Assembly (NCBI GenBank): GCA_029252195.1
Contig: JAQXBV010000080.1
Location: 1-64,000, forward strand
DNA: 64,000 bases
Direction: 5' to 3'
DNA from: Yoonia sp.
GTDB lineage: Bacteria; Pseudomonadota; Alphaproteobacteria; Rhodobacterales; Rhodobacteraceae
In this document: in pieces, positions 10,815-21,004 of the stretch
Position numbering within the stretch: position 1 is the stretch's first letter
Layout of the letters: each line of letters opens with the position of its first letter
The notes under the pieces: generated by a model
Database searches by the model: none
Told to the model about the DNA's origin: nothing
What the model saw: the letters and a program-made list of their open reading frames with translations, nothing else
Translations under genes and position numbers: made by a program

Positions 10815-11869
10815 TCGAACGCGACGATCTTCGCGCCGCCGTCGGGGCAGGAATAGTGACAGAGGCACAAGCGGCCTCGCTCACCAGCCTTGCTGATCAC
10901 CGCCGCGGCGCGCGCCGTGATCTGTCAGCGGGCGACGAAACTTTTGAATTGTTCAAAGGGTTCAACGAGATTTTCATCGTCATCGGTTTGATCATTCTGG
11001 CAACGGGCTGGCTCACCATTGTTGGTGTTTCAGTGACCGACCGCATTGCGAGCCCGCAACTAACCGGCCCATACTCCGGTGGGATTGGCGCAGTCGTTCT
11101 TTGGCTATTGTCCGAGTATTTCGTCCGTAAACGTCGCATGATCGCACCAGCGATTATGCTTTCAATCTTCTTTGCGATGAATGCTGCTTTGGCGTTCTCA
11201 CTATATTTCGCCCAGCCGTTTATGGTCGCAAGGCAAGACTATTCCTCGCTGCCCTTGCCCTTCGCGCTCGGAACGCTCGCTTTGCTTATATACTGGTTTC
11301 GGTTTCGCGTTCCCTTTGCGCTAGCCATGATCGCGGTGGGGTTGTTTACCGTTGCAATCATGATGGTCGCGACGTCTCAGGGCACGCCGAAAAGCGTCAG
11401 CGAGCTTTTCTTATTGTCGGCGGGTGGGTCATTCGCTTGGATTACACTTGTGCTTGGTTTGGCGGTTTTCGCTATTGCGATGATGTTTGATATGTCCGAC
11501 CCGCACCGCGTTACGCGCAGGTCTGCCAATGGGTTCTGGCTTCATGTTGTCGCCGCGCCTGCCCTCGTCAATACATTGGCTCTCACCTTGTTGGATAGCC
11601 AATCGCATTTCGCACTTTTCGTTGTGATGATGGTGTTTGCATTTGTTGCGATCATTATCGACAGGCGTTCCTTTCTCATCGCCGCGATCGGATACATCGT
11701 CGCCTTGGCCTCTACTATTTTCGACGGCGAGGGTGCCGCTCTGACGGTGTTAGTTCTTGGTATCGTTCTGCTTCTACTCGGCGCGCTTTGGGAAAAGATC
11801 CGCGCCCGCCTCCTGCGTCTTATGCCGGGTTTCTTCCCGCTTCACCGGCTCCCACCTTCTAACTTCTGA
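10811..11869 (+). CDS. multi-pass membrane protein of unknown function (possibly DUF2157-like) between hslV and hslU
   Basis: 352 aa with many hydrophobic segments; ATGA overlap with hslV; only 8 nt before hslU. Confidence 0.75.
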   Translation: MIERDDLRAAVGAGIVTEAQAASLTSLADHRRGARRDLSAGDETFELFKGFNEIFIVIGLIILATGWLTIVGVSVTDRIASPQLTGPYSGGIGAVVLWLLSEYFVRKRRMIAPAIMLSIFFAMNAALAFSLYFAQPFMVARQDYSSLPLPFALGTLALLIYWFRFRVPFALAMIAVGLFTVAIMMVATSQGTPKSVSELFLLSAGGSFAWITLVLGLAVFAIAMMFDMSDPHRVTRRSANGFWLHVVAAPALVNTLALTLLDSQSHFALFVVMMVFAFVAIIIDRRSFLIAAIGYIVALASTIFDGEGAALTVLVLGIVLLLLGALWEKIRARLLRLMPGFFPLHRLPPSNF

Positions 11870-11877
11870 GGACTGAC

Positions 11878-13182
11878 ATGACAGACCTGACCCCCCGCGA
11901 GATTGTCTCGGAACTTGATCGTTATATCATCGGCCAGACCGATGCGAAGCGCGCCGTTGCTGTGGCCCTGCGCAACCGCTGGCGGCGCAAGCAGCTTGGC
12001 GATGACCTGCGTGACGAGGTTTATCCCAAGAACATCCTGATGATCGGGCCAACGGGCGTTGGTAAGACCGAGATTTCGCGACGTCTTGCGAAACTCGCTC
12101 GTGCGCCGTTTATTAAGGTTGAAGCGACCAAGTTTACCGAAGTCGGTTATGTCGGCCGTGACGTCGAACAGATCATTCGCGATCTGATTGAAAACGCGAT
12201 CATCGACACCCGCGAGCACATGCGCGAAGACGTGAAGGCCAAGGCCCGCGAAGCGGCAGAAGAGCGCGTGATTACCGCCGTTGCTGGCGCTGATGCGCGC
12301 GGTGGCACGCGCGAATTGTTCCGCAAGAAACTCAAATCCGGTGAGCTCGACAACACGATCATCGAGTTGGAGCTTGCTGATACCTCCAATCCAATGGGCG
12401 GTTTTGAAATTCCCGGCCAACCAGGCGGCATGGGCGGGATGATGAACCTTGGCGAGTTGTTTGGCAAAATGGGTGGCCGCACGGTGAAGAAGAAAATGAC
12501 CGTTGCAGATAGCTATGAGGCGCTGATTGCGGATGAGGCTGACAAGCTGCTGGACGACGAGGCCGTGACCAAAATCGCCCTCGAAGCTGTCGAGCAAAAT
12601 GGCATCGTTTTCCTTGATGAGATCGACAAGGTTTGCGCGCGTGCCGATGCCCGTGGAGCCGATGTGTCCCGCGAAGGGGTGCAGCGCGATCTGCTGCCGC
12701 TGATCGAAGGTACAACCGTTTCGACCAAATACGGTCCGATCAAAACGGACCATATCCTGTTCATCGCATCTGGCGCGTTCCATGTGGCCAAGCCGTCGGA
12801 TTTGCTCCCTGAACTCCAAGGGCGCTTGCCGATCCGTGTCGAGTTGCGCGCACTGACGGAAGCCGATTTTGTGCGCATCCTGACGGAAACCGACAACGCG
12901 CTGACGCTGCAATATTCTGCGCTGATGGCGACCGAAGAAGTCACCGTGACCTTTGCCGAAGACGGGATCAAAGCGCTCGCCAAGATCGCAGCAGAGGTAA
13001 ATGAGAGCGTCGAAAACATCGGTGCGCGGCGACTTTACACCGTGATCGAGCGGGTTTTTGAGGATCTGTCGTTCAACGCGCCTGACCGCGCAGGCGATGC
13101 AATCGTTGTCGACGCGGCGTTCGTCGAAAAACATTTGGGCGAGCTTTCCCGCTCAACAGATTTGTCGCGCTACGTGCTTTAG
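11878..13182 (+). CDS. hslU: HslU ATPase subunit of HslVU
   Basis: [39 protein letters not shown]-terminus DLSRYVL. Confidence 0.96.
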   Translation: MTDLTPREIVSELDRYIIGQTDAKRAVAVALRNRWRRKQLGDDLRDEVYPKNILMIGPTGVGKTEISRRLAKLARAPFIKVEATKFTEVGYVGRDVEQIIRDLIENAIIDTREHMREDVKAKAREAAEERVITAVAGADARGGTRELFRKKLKSGELDNTIIELELADTSNPMGGFEIPGQPGGMGGMMNLGELFGKMGGRTVKKKMTVADSYEALIADEADKLLDDEAVTKIALEAVEQNGIVFLDEIDKVCARADARGADVSREGVQRDLLPLIEGTTVSTKYGPIKTDHILFIASGAFHVAKPSDLLPELQGRLPIRVELRALTEADFVRILTETDNALTLQYSALMATEEVTVTFAEDGIKALAKIAAEVNESVENIGARRLYTVIERVFEDLSFNAPDRAGDAIVVDAAFVEKHLGELSRSTDLSRYVL

Positions 13183-13209
13183 GGCTTTTCGCCGCCGACA
13201 TTCGCGCCC

Positions 13210-14448
13210 ATGAATGTCGGCATGAAAACAGGCTACATTTCCTTCATCCGCGAAAACGCGCCCTTCCTTGCGACGGGCGCGCTTTTGTCGTTTATGTCCT
13301 GCCTCGGGCAGACGTTTTTTATCTCGATTTTTGGCGGTGAGATCCGAGAAAGCTTTGGCCTCTCGAATGGTGATTGGGGCCTGCTTTACATGGTCGGCAC
13401 GATGGCCTCCGCTGGCGTCATGGTTTTTGCGGGCGGGCTGGCGGATATCTTTCGCGTGCGAACCTTGGGGATTTTTGTCGTCGCGGGTTTGGCATTGGCG
13501 TCCCTCGCCATGGCATTTAACGCGTCGCTTTATGGCCTTGTTTTCGTGATCTTTGCGCTCCGCTTTCTGGGTCAAGGCATGGCAACGCATGTGTCCGCCG
13601 TCGCCATGGCGCGCTGGTTTATTGCCACGCGGGGACGCGCGCTTGCGGTTGCGGGGCTTGGTTTCATGATCGGTGAAGCGACATTACCTCTCGTGATGGT
13701 TTGGATGAAATCCCATGTGGACTGGCGCACGCTATGGATTTTCTTCGCCATATTCTGCGTCGCCATGGGCCCTGTCATTTACCGACTGCTCAAGCTCGAA
13801 CGTACCCCCCAGAGCGAAGCACAGTCCAACGCGGCTGTCGGTATGCTGGGTCTGCACTGGACACGTCGCGCCGCCCTAAACCACCCGCTTTTCTGGCTCC
13901 TTGTGCCCGCAATCGTCTGCTTTTCGGGCTTTGGCACCGTCTTCTGGTTCCATCAGGCACATTTCGCCGAGATCAAAGGGTGGTCTCACCTCTCGCTCGT
14001 CGCGGTCTTCCCGCTGGGCACGGCAACACTTGCCATCAGCACGATTTTCTTCGGCTGGGCGATTGACCGCTTTGGCGTGATCCGCCTGCTGCCGCTTTAC
14101 ATCATCCCCTACATCATCGCTTTCGTGTTGCATTGGTATGCGCCGACGTTGAGCTGGACAGCCTTGGCAGTGATCCTGATGGGGCTGTCAGGCGGCGGAC
14201 ACGGCACCTTGCTGAATGCCTGCTGGGCCGAGTTTTATGGAACACAGTTCATTGGCTCGATCAAGTCAGCCGCGACGGCGTTAATGGTGCTTGGCTCCGC
14301 ACTTGGACCCGGATTGAGCGGATGGTTGATCGACATCGGGGTCGAGCTGGAAATCCAGATGCTCGCTTACGCGGCCTGCTTTGCCATCTCGGGGATCTGT
14401 TTGTGGTTGGCGGCGCGGATGGCGCAGCGCCTAACGGTTCTTACGTAA
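13210..14448 (+). CDS. MFS transporter
   Basis: About 12 hydrophobic segments, FFGWAIDRFG and related MFS-like motifs. Confidence 0.85.
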   Translation: MNVGMKTGYISFIRENAPFLATGALLSFMSCLGQTFFISIFGGEIRESFGLSNGDWGLLYMVGTMASAGVMVFAGGLADIFRVRTLGIFVVAGLALASLAMAFNASLYGLVFVIFALRFLGQGMATHVSAVAMARWFIATRGRALAVAGLGFMIGEATLPLVMVWMKSHVDWRTLWIFFAIFCVAMGPVIYRLLKLERTPQSEAQSNAAVGMLGLHWTRRAALNHPLFWLLVPAIVCFSGFGTVFWFHQAHFAEIKGWSHLSLVAVFPLGTATLAISTIFFGWAIDRFGVIRLLPLYIIPYIIAFVLHWYAPTLSWTALAVILMGLSGGGHGTLLNACWAEFYGTQFIGSIKSAATALMVLGSALGPGLSGWLIDIGVELEIQMLAYAACFAISGICLWLAARMAQRLTVLT

Positions 14449-15021
14449 ATAGACGTAATAGGCGCCGTGACCGCCGTGGTTCAAATGCGCGGGGGTGACC
14501 TGCAAAATGGCCTGCGACAAGGGCGGCAGGGCCATCCATTGCGGCACCTGATGCCGTAAAATACCATGTCGCACAGGAATAGGGCCGCCATCATCGCGGA
14601 GCTTGCCCTTCCCCGTAATGACCAAGACCAGACGGCGCCCGATAGCATGAGATCCAAGGACAAAGGCGATCAGTTCGGGATGCGCCTCGCTCATGGTCAT
14701 ACCGTGCAAATCGAGCCGTGCTTCAGGCTTCAATTTGCCGCGGGTCATTTTGCCGTAGGCCTTATTGTCCATATGCACCGGCGCATTGGTCAGCCGCGCC
14801 GCGATGCTGGGCAACAGATCGTGACCACGCTTATGGTTCACCTTTTCACCCAGCATAAAGTGATGGATCGGGTCGACCTCGCGGACGACAGGCTTGTTCA
14901 CTGGCCGCGCTACCGGAATTGGATCTTCAACGGTGCGCTGCGGATCAAGCGGCACGGCGGAGCCTGCGACGCGATCCCAAAGGGCGCGCTCTTCAGCAGA
15001 GAGATGGCGCGGGCGTCTCAT
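14431..15021 (-). CDS. Smr/MutS2-domain protein
   Basis: LDLHGMTMSEAHPEL, LVITGKGKLRDDGG, HGGHGAYYVYLRK. Confidence 0.88.
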   Translation of the reverse strand: MRRPRHLSAEERALWDRVAGSAVPLDPQRTVEDPIPVARPVNKPVVREVDPIHHFMLGEKVNHKRGHDLLPSIAARLTNAPVHMDNKAYGKMTRGKLKPEARLDLHGMTMSEAHPELIAFVLGSHAIGRRLVLVITGKGKLRDDGGPIPVRHGILRHQVPQWMALPPLSQAILQVTPAHLNHGGHGAYYVYLRKNR

Positions 15022-16052
15022 TCAATTAATTCGGGCAACGTTGCATAGGCCAATTGGATCGGCAGTAACGTGATCATACACCCACCATCCTTGACCCGAC
15101 CCGCCTCACGGCCAGCCGCCTCACCTGTTCCAAAGAAGATATCGGCGCGTTGGGCGCCCTTGATTGCGGAGCCTGTATCTTGGGCGACCATCAAACGATG
15201 CATCGGCGTTGCACCTTCCTTTTCGATCCAGATCGGTGTGCCAAGTTTCGTAAACGCGGGGTCCACGGCAATTGAGCGACCTGTCGTGATAGAGCGGTTC
15301 ATCGCGCCAAGCGGGCCCTTGTCGGCTGGCACATCATTGATTTCTCGGAAAAACACATAGCTTTTGTTCACCCACAAAAGGGACTTGCCCTCATCGGGGT
15401 TGTCGCGCACCCAGTTACGGATCACTTGGGCGGACACCTCATGCTCGGTATAAATACCCCGATTTACCAGTTCGCGGCCAACGGACGAATAGTCTTGCCC
15501 GTTTTTGCCGCCATAGCCGACACGAATGACGTCGCCATCTGGAAAGCGAATTCGGCCAGACCCTTGCACTTGCAGGAAAAACAGATCGACAGGGTCAGCG
15601 AGCCAAGCGATTTCCAAGCCCTTACCGTTCAGGGCTGCTGTCTCTTCAATCTCTTGACGGGTCAGATAAGGCTCCCCCTGCACATAATCTTCGGGGAGGC
15701 GGTAAATCGGGTGTTGATACAGACCGCCCTGTTCTGGCGCGCCCCGCAGCTCGGGCTCAAAATAGCCTGTAAAGAGCATCGACTCGCCGTCTTCAATGCG
15801 GACCGGTTGAAAGAAGGTTTCGAAAAAGGCGCGGGCGTCAGGAGCGGATTTTGCGAATGCGCAGAGGCTTTCCCATTCGGGGCCGTCCATATCGCCACAG
15901 GTCTCGACGAAAACATCCAAAGCAGCCTGATGGTCGTCATTTTCCCAATCACGCAGATCGGAAAAACGCATAAGTTTATAGGTTGGTTCCGCCACGGCTG
16001 CCCCCGCAATCAACAGGCTAAGAGCAACCGCCCCTGCCCGCGCTCCCGTCAT
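15018..16052 (-). CDS. mltA: membrane-bound lytic murein transglycosylase A
   Basis: FTGYFEPELRGA, DLFFLQVQGSGRI, MVAQDTGSAIKGAQRADIFFGTG; signal peptide. Confidence 0.93.
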   Translation of the reverse strand: MTGARAGAVALSLLIAGAAVAEPTYKLMRFSDLRDWENDDHQAALDVFVETCGDMDGPEWESLCAFAKSAPDARAFFETFFQPVRIEDGESMLFTGYFEPELRGAPEQGGLYQHPIYRLPEDYVQGEPYLTRQEIEETAALNGKGLEIAWLADPVDLFFLQVQGSGRIRFPDGDVIRVGYGGKNGQDYSSVGRELVNRGIYTEHEVSAQVIRNWVRDNPDEGKSLLWVNKSYVFFREINDVPADKGPLGAMNRSITTGRSIAVDPAFTKLGTPIWIEKEGATPMHRLMVAQDTGSAIKGAQRADIFFGTGEAAGREAGRVKDGGCMITLLPIQLAYATLPELIE

Positions 16053-16711
16053 TCGCCAGTTGCAACAAGGCGCCAGTTCGGATCATTGGCGTCCATGTCG
16101 CGGGCAAATGTCCAGACATCTTTTTGACGTTTGATTTCGTTCGCATTGCCTTCGACAATATCACCACCACGATCACGCACTTGATAGGTCATCTCGCCAG
16201 TAAAGCGCACGGTGACTTCTGCCTCTTTGCTGGACGGATCAAATGTCGCAGACTTCAGACCCAAATCGCTGATTCCGACGAATGTTGCCTCGACGGTAAG
16301 TCCGTTTTTCTCACGCTCATCCACAACGGTAGAAAGCGCCTCGTAAACTTCCGCAGAAATAAATGGCAATACGCTGGCCATGTCACCGCGTTCAAATGCC
16401 ATCAAAATCATTTCATAGGCCCCACGCGCGCCACCCAAAAACTCGGTGACATTAAATGTCGGGTCTACGCGCTTCATCGCGGCCAATGCGATTGCGGTGT
16501 CGCTGCCTTCTTCGGCGTGATCGCTGATATCAAGATCAGGGCCGCCTTCGATCACTTCGAAATCATCGCGGCGACGGCGCGCAGCACTATCGGCCTTCTT
16601 GATCTGAGGTTTCTCAAATCCCTCACGTGTCCCCAGCACGTTACGCAGGCGCAAAATCAAGAAAACCGCAATCGCGGCAAGCACCAAGAGTTGGATAATC
16701 GGAGAGTTCAT
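16049..16711 (-). CDS. Tim44-like (TimA) domain protein
   Basis: N-terminal TM helix, FLGGARGAYEMILMAFERGDMASVLPFIS; start at 16711. Confidence 0.83.
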   Translation of the reverse strand: MNSPIIQLLVLAAIAVFLILRLRNVLGTREGFEKPQIKKADSAARRRRDDFEVIEGGPDLDISDHAEEGSDTAIALAAMKRVDPTFNVTEFLGGARGAYEMILMAFERGDMASVLPFISAEVYEALSTVVDEREKNGLTVEATFVGISDLGLKSATFDPSSKEAEVTVRFTGEMTYQVRDRGGDIVEGNANEIKRQKDVWTFARDMDANDPNWRLVATGE

Positions 16712-16823
16712 TGTGGCCTCTTCAAGGTTGGGCATGGAAACGCGGGTTTACGATCCTTATGTAGGTGTGGCGAGGGGCCAAGTCCACCTTACCCCCTCAA
16801 CAACAATGAAAAGGGGCCTACTG

Positions 16824-17303
16824 ATGTGGCTTTTGTTAGCATTTATTGCGGTGCCATTGATTGAAATCGCGCTGTTTATCCAAGTTGGCGGCTTTATCGG
16901 GCTTTGGCCGACCCTTGGCATCGTCTTGATCACAGCGATTTTGGGCTCCTGGCTCGTGCGAAACCAAGGTGCGCGGGAAATTGCCAAGCTACAATCAACG
17001 TTTTCTGAGTTAAGCGATCCGACAGAACCACTCGCCAATGGCGCGATGATCCTGTTTGCGGGGGCGCTGCTGCTCACGCCTGGTTTCTTCACCGACGCGA
17101 TTGGATTCGCGCTGTTGGTCCCGCAATTTCGCGCGGCGGCCTTCAAGTGGGTCAAATCGAAGGTGAAAGTGCAGCAATTTGCGATGGGAACAGCACCACG
17201 ACCTGCGCGACACCCCGATGACCGCGTTATTGACGGCGAGTTTGAAGAGGTTTCATCACAAAAGCGGCCAACGCATCAGCCCTCGGAGTGGACAAAGCAT
17301 TAA
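16824..17303 (+). CDS. fxsA: FxsA family membrane protein
   Basis: IEIALFIQVGGFIGLWPTLGIVLITAILGSWLVRNQG; ATG 16806 is an alternative start. Confidence 0.85.
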   Translation: MWLLLAFIAVPLIEIALFIQVGGFIGLWPTLGIVLITAILGSWLVRNQGAREIAKLQSTFSELSDPTEPLANGAMILFAGALLLTPGFFTDAIGFALLVPQFRAAAFKWVKSKVKVQQFAMGTAPRPARHPDDRVIDGEFEEVSSQKRPTHQPSEWTKH

Positions 17304-17370
17304 ACCCGATTGAGGGATAGGTCTTGGCCTGATAGGAACAACCGAACATTATTTTACGCCGGAGCATGAA

Positions 17371-17865
17371 ATGACCGATACACCACAAACAGGCGCAGAT
17401 GCCGCAGCCGCACCAAAAGTAACTAGCCGCGTTTTGGCACAATATATCCGCGATATGTCCTTCGAGAACATTCTGGCCCAAAAGGGTATTTCTGGTGACG
17501 CACAACCAGAGATCAAAGTTCAGGTCAATCTGGACGCACGCAAGCGCGGCACAGAGGGCCAGTTCGAGGTTATCACAAAACTCAAGATTGACAGCACTGC
17601 AAAGGGCACGGGCGATCCGCTTTTCGTGCTTGAGCTTGAATATGCCGGGATCTTTGAAGTGAAGGGCGTGCCAGAAGACCAAATGCACCCTTATCTTTTG
17701 ATCGAATGCCCACGGATCACTTTCCCGTTTGTGCGCCGCATCGTCAGCGACGTGACGCGCGATGGCGGTTTCCCGCCGCTGAACCTTGAAACCATTGATT
17801 TCATGGAACTTTACCGTGGCGAGATTGCGCGCCGCGTCGAGGCAAACAAGGCAAAAGTAAACTAA
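17371..17865 (+). CDS. secB: protein-export chaperone SecB
   Basis: YIRDMSFENILAQKG, IECPRITFPFVRRIVSDVTRDGGFPPLNLETIDF. Confidence 0.95.
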   Translation: MTDTPQTGADAAAAPKVTSRVLAQYIRDMSFENILAQKGISGDAQPEIKVQVNLDARKRGTEGQFEVITKLKIDSTAKGTGDPLFVLELEYAGIFEVKGVPEDQMHPYLLIECPRITFPFVRRIVSDVTRDGGFPPLNLETIDFMELYRGEIARRVEANKAKVN

Positions 17866-17867
17866 GC

Positions 17868-18599
17868 CTAGCCCAGTTTCTTCCAGATCGCGCCGTCGCC
17901 CAGCTTTTGTACAAAAGCATCATGGGCGGCGGCTTCTTCTTGAGTGAGCTTTGACCCGAGCGGCGACGGGCGCGGCGACGGGCGCCAATTGGTAGAGACT
18001 TCGTTAATTGTGGACTTGACCGTCGTTGTCGACAGGCCAAAATCCGGTTGACGGCCACCGATCAGCTCCAGATAAACTTCCGCGAGTATTTCACTGTCCA
18101 AAAGCGCCCCGTGAAGGGTCCGACTGGAGTTATCAATCCCAAAACGACGGCATAGCGCATCCAGCGAGGCGGGCGATCCTGGGAACTTGCGACGCGCGAT
18201 AGCAAGCGTATCGAGCGATTGGTCCATGGGCAGAAGTGGACGCTTAAGCCACCCCAATTCCGCGTTCAGGAACTTCATGTCAAACGCGGCGTTGTGAATA
18301 ACCAGTTTTGAATCGCCGATAAAATCGATGAAACCCTGCGCGATATCCGCGAATACGGGCTTATCTCTCAAAAGCACTTGGCCGGGCTGCGGTGCCTGCG
18401 GTGGTTCAAGCAGATCAGGGCCGATGCCATGCACGCCAAAGGCACCCGCAGGCATAGAGCGCATAGGATTGATATATTGATGGTACGTGCGGCCCGTTGG
18501 GACGTGGCCGATTAACTCGATTGCCCCGATTTCGACGATACGGTCGCCGTCGTGCGGTTCAAATCCTGTCGTTTCTGTATCAAGAACGATTTCACGCAA
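17868..18599 (-). CDS. dnaQ: DNA polymerase III epsilon subunit
   Basis: IVLDTETTGFEP (ExoI), LVIHNAAFDMKFLN (ExoII), HGALLDSEILAEVY (ExoIII); TTG start. Confidence 0.93.
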   Translation of the reverse strand: MREIVLDTETTGFEPHDGDRIVEIGAIELIGHVPTGRTYHQYINPMRSMPAGAFGVHGIGPDLLEPPQAPQPGQVLLRDKPVFADIAQGFIDFIGDSKLVIHNAAFDMKFLNAELGWLKRPLLPMDQSLDTLAIARRKFPGSPASLDALCRRFGIDNSSRTLHGALLDSEILAEVYLELIGGRQPDFGLSTTTVKSTINEVSTNWRPSPRPSPLGSKLTQEEAAAHDAFVQKLGDGAIWKKLG

Positions 18600-19182
18600 G
18601 GGATTGGCCTCTTATTTGCTGGAGGAGTTTTCGCACAGCATCGCGGGCGACGTCCAATGAAACCGTCTCAATAATGAAATCGGCGCGCTTACGCTTTTCA
18701 ATATCTGGCATCTGCTTGGAAAGGATCAAGTCGAACTGGTCTTCGGTCATTGTGCCGCGGTCCAGAACACGGGCCCGCTGGATGTCCTCGGGGGCGGTCA
18801 CGACAATGACGGCATCGAGCCAGAGATCGGCCTTGGTCTCGAAAAGCAAAGGCATGTCGAGTAGGACAAGGTCATGCGGGTGAGCGGCCAAAAACGCCGC
18901 ACGATCAGCGGCCACGAGCGAATGAACGATGTTTTCCACAACAGGCAGGATGCGGGGGTCATTTGTGATCAGACGTTTCAACCTGTCGCGTGAAACAGCG
19001 CCATCGACGACAGCCTCGGGGATTTGCTCTGCGATAAGCGGGACAGCGGCGCCGCCTTGGGCATAGAGCCTGTGGACGGTGTCATCGGCATCCCAGACAG
19101 GCACCCCTTCATCGCGGAACATATCGGCGGTTGTCGATTTGCCCATGCCGATAGAGCCCGTCAGCCCTAAGACGAAACTCAT
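18592..19182 (-). CDS. coaE: dephospho-CoA kinase
   Basis: LGLTGSIGMGKSTTADMFRDEGVPVWDADDTVHRLY. Confidence 0.94.
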   Translation of the reverse strand: MSFVLGLTGSIGMGKSTTADMFRDEGVPVWDADDTVHRLYAQGGAAVPLIAEQIPEAVVDGAVSRDRLKRLITNDPRILPVVENIVHSLVAADRAAFLAAHPHDLVLLDMPLLFETKADLWLDAVIVVTAPEDIQRARVLDRGTMTEDQFDLILSKQMPDIEKRKRADFIIETVSLDVARDAVRKLLQQIRGQSLA

Positions 19183-20009
19183 CCCAAAACCACGCGGCGG
19201 GTTTCATCGTCGACGACGGGGCGAACGCCAAACCAGCGCTCGAATCCAGGAACACCCTGATGGAGCAGCATGCCCAACCCGTCGACAGTGATACAGCCCA
19301 AGGCTTCAGCGTCGGTGAGCAGCTTCGTGCGGAGCGGTGAATAGACGATATCGGTGACGAGAGTGCCTTTTCTCAGCCCATCCAGCGGAACGCGCAGGTC
19401 AGCGTTGCCCGTCATCCCAAGCGAGGTCGAGTTGATCAGGGTAGCGGCCTCTTCAAGGATATTTCCAGCCTGCACCCAATCGATGACCTTGATACGCGCG
19501 CCAAACTCTGCGCGCAGCGCATCAGCTTTGGCACGGGTGCGATTGGTTAAGAAAATCTCGGGGACGCCAGCATCAGCCAAAGCCACAATAATCGCGCGCG
19601 CAGCGCCACCAGCGCCAAGGATAACCGCCGGCCCCGCCTTTGGCTCCCAGTCAGGCGCATTCTGGCGAATATTCGCCATAAATCCGTAACCATCTGTATT
19701 ATCAGCAAAAATACGACCATCTTCTTTGAAAGTCAGGGTATTTGCTGCGCCAATAAGTGTCGCACGGTCGCTGATTTGATCAGCGAATTTCATTACAGCG
19801 ATCTTGTGAGGCAACGTTACGTTTGCACCGACAAACCCCATTTTAGGCATCGCGCGGACGACGGTCTCTAGGTTTTCATCGGTGACATGTAACGGAACAT
19901 AATGACCAAGCAGGCCATATTTTTGTAACCAGTGACTATGGAGCCGTGGGGATTTTGACTGTGCGATCGGGTTACCGAGTACGCCAGCGAGAGGGATCTG
20001 TTTCATCAT
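19179..20009 (-). CDS. aroE: shikimate dehydrogenase
   Basis: GNPIAQSKSPRLHSHWL, GANVTLPHKIAVM, NTDGYGFMANI, VILGAGGAARAI. Confidence 0.94.
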   Translation of the reverse strand: MMKQIPLAGVLGNPIAQSKSPRLHSHWLQKYGLLGHYVPLHVTDENLETVVRAMPKMGFVGANVTLPHKIAVMKFADQISDRATLIGAANTLTFKEDGRIFADNTDGYGFMANIRQNAPDWEPKAGPAVILGAGGAARAIIVALADAGVPEIFLTNRTRAKADALRAEFGARIKVIDWVQAGNILEEAATLINSTSLGMTGNADLRVPLDGLRKGTLVTDIVYSPLRTKLLTDAEALGCITVDGLGMLLHQGVPGFERWFGVRPVVDDETRRVVLG

Positions 20010-20605
20010 CCTGCAATTGTTCCGCGAAGTGTGAGATATGACAAGAGTTCTAAGAGAGGGATTCCCAAAACATTGAAATAGTCCCCCTCAATGCGCGAGA
20101 AGAGGCGAGAGCCTTCTTCTTCGAGTTTATACCCGCCGACGGCATGTTGAATACTCACCCAATTTCGATCAACGTAATCGACGAGATAATCGTCAGAGAC
20201 ATCGCGAATGAACAGGCGGGTTTGGCCAACATGGCGCCATTGGGGTTTACCATCTGCATAAATGACCGCCGCCGAAAGAAGTTGATGGGCATTCCCGCGT
20301 AAACTTTTGAGTTGTTCAATAGCCTCTAGCGGGGTTTCCGGTTTAGACAAGAGATCCCGACCATGCGCCAAAACCTGATCGCAACCGATCACAATAGCGT
20401 CGGGATGTTTGTGAGAAACGCGCAAGGCCTTCATTTCGGCGAGGGCATCTGCGATATCGCGGGGTGATGCACCCTCGGCCAGAAATGCTGATTTCATGGT
20501 GTCTTCATCGACGCGTGGAACAACGATATCGAAAGTGAGCCCGGCATTACGCAAAAGAGAGGCGCGTATCTGGGAACCAGAAGCGAGAATGATCTGTTCA
20601 GCCAT
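20006..20605 (-). CDS. maf: Maf family nucleotide pyrophosphatase
   Basis: ILASGSQIRASLLRNAGL, VIGCDQVLAHG, GGYKLEEEGSRLFSRIEGDYFNVLGIPLLELL. Confidence 0.93.
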   Translation of the reverse strand: MAEQIILASGSQIRASLLRNAGLTFDIVVPRVDEDTMKSAFLAEGASPRDIADALAEMKALRVSHKHPDAIVIGCDQVLAHGRDLLSKPETPLEAIEQLKSLRGNAHQLLSAAVIYADGKPQWRHVGQTRLFIRDVSDDYLVDYVDRNWVSIQHAVGGYKLEEEGSRLFSRIEGDYFNVLGIPLLELLSYLTLRGTIAG

Positions 20606-21004
20606 GGGGATAACCCTTTGGAAAAGTCTTGTGTCAATGCAGGTAGGAGACCGTGGATAAGAACAGTGCTGGCCTACCCTGTGTATTCTTTCAACCTTAT
20701 GCGAGGTCTTAGGGGATAAAGTCCACGGTGGGAAAGCATAACTCTTGGTTGTGGAGGAATCAGACGGATAACAGGAGTCAATTAGAGTTCAGAAAAAAGT
20801 TTGTCGCGTGATAATTTTTTAACCTTTTGTTTTACAGTTATTTAATTTTTGTTCAGCGGTTTAAATTTGCGCCCAAGAGGCTCATCAATCGGGGGATAAG
20901 TCTGCGTATAAATAAACTATCCACAGATTAAGGTGACACTACTCACATCATCATCTTTCTTTATATATACTTAATATGAATAAGAACGACGGGAAGCGCA
21001 GACC
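20606..21004. promoter_or_regulatory. oriC: candidate chromosomal replication origin (oriC)
   Basis: About 400-bp non-coding region. DnaA-box-like CGTGGATAA (20652-20660, 8/9) and CTATCCACA (20917-20925, 8/9), weaker GGGGATAA sites near 20606, 20712 and 20891, AT-rich tract about 20809-20868, two GANTC sites (20757, 20775); divergent genes; parAB and parS nearby. Confidence 0.7.

Noticed and set aside
11842-13134. 430-aa minus-strand ORF opposite hslU
   Set aside because: Fully antisense to strongly recognisable hslU, no familiar domain, and typical of spurious antisense ORFs in GC-rich codon contexts.
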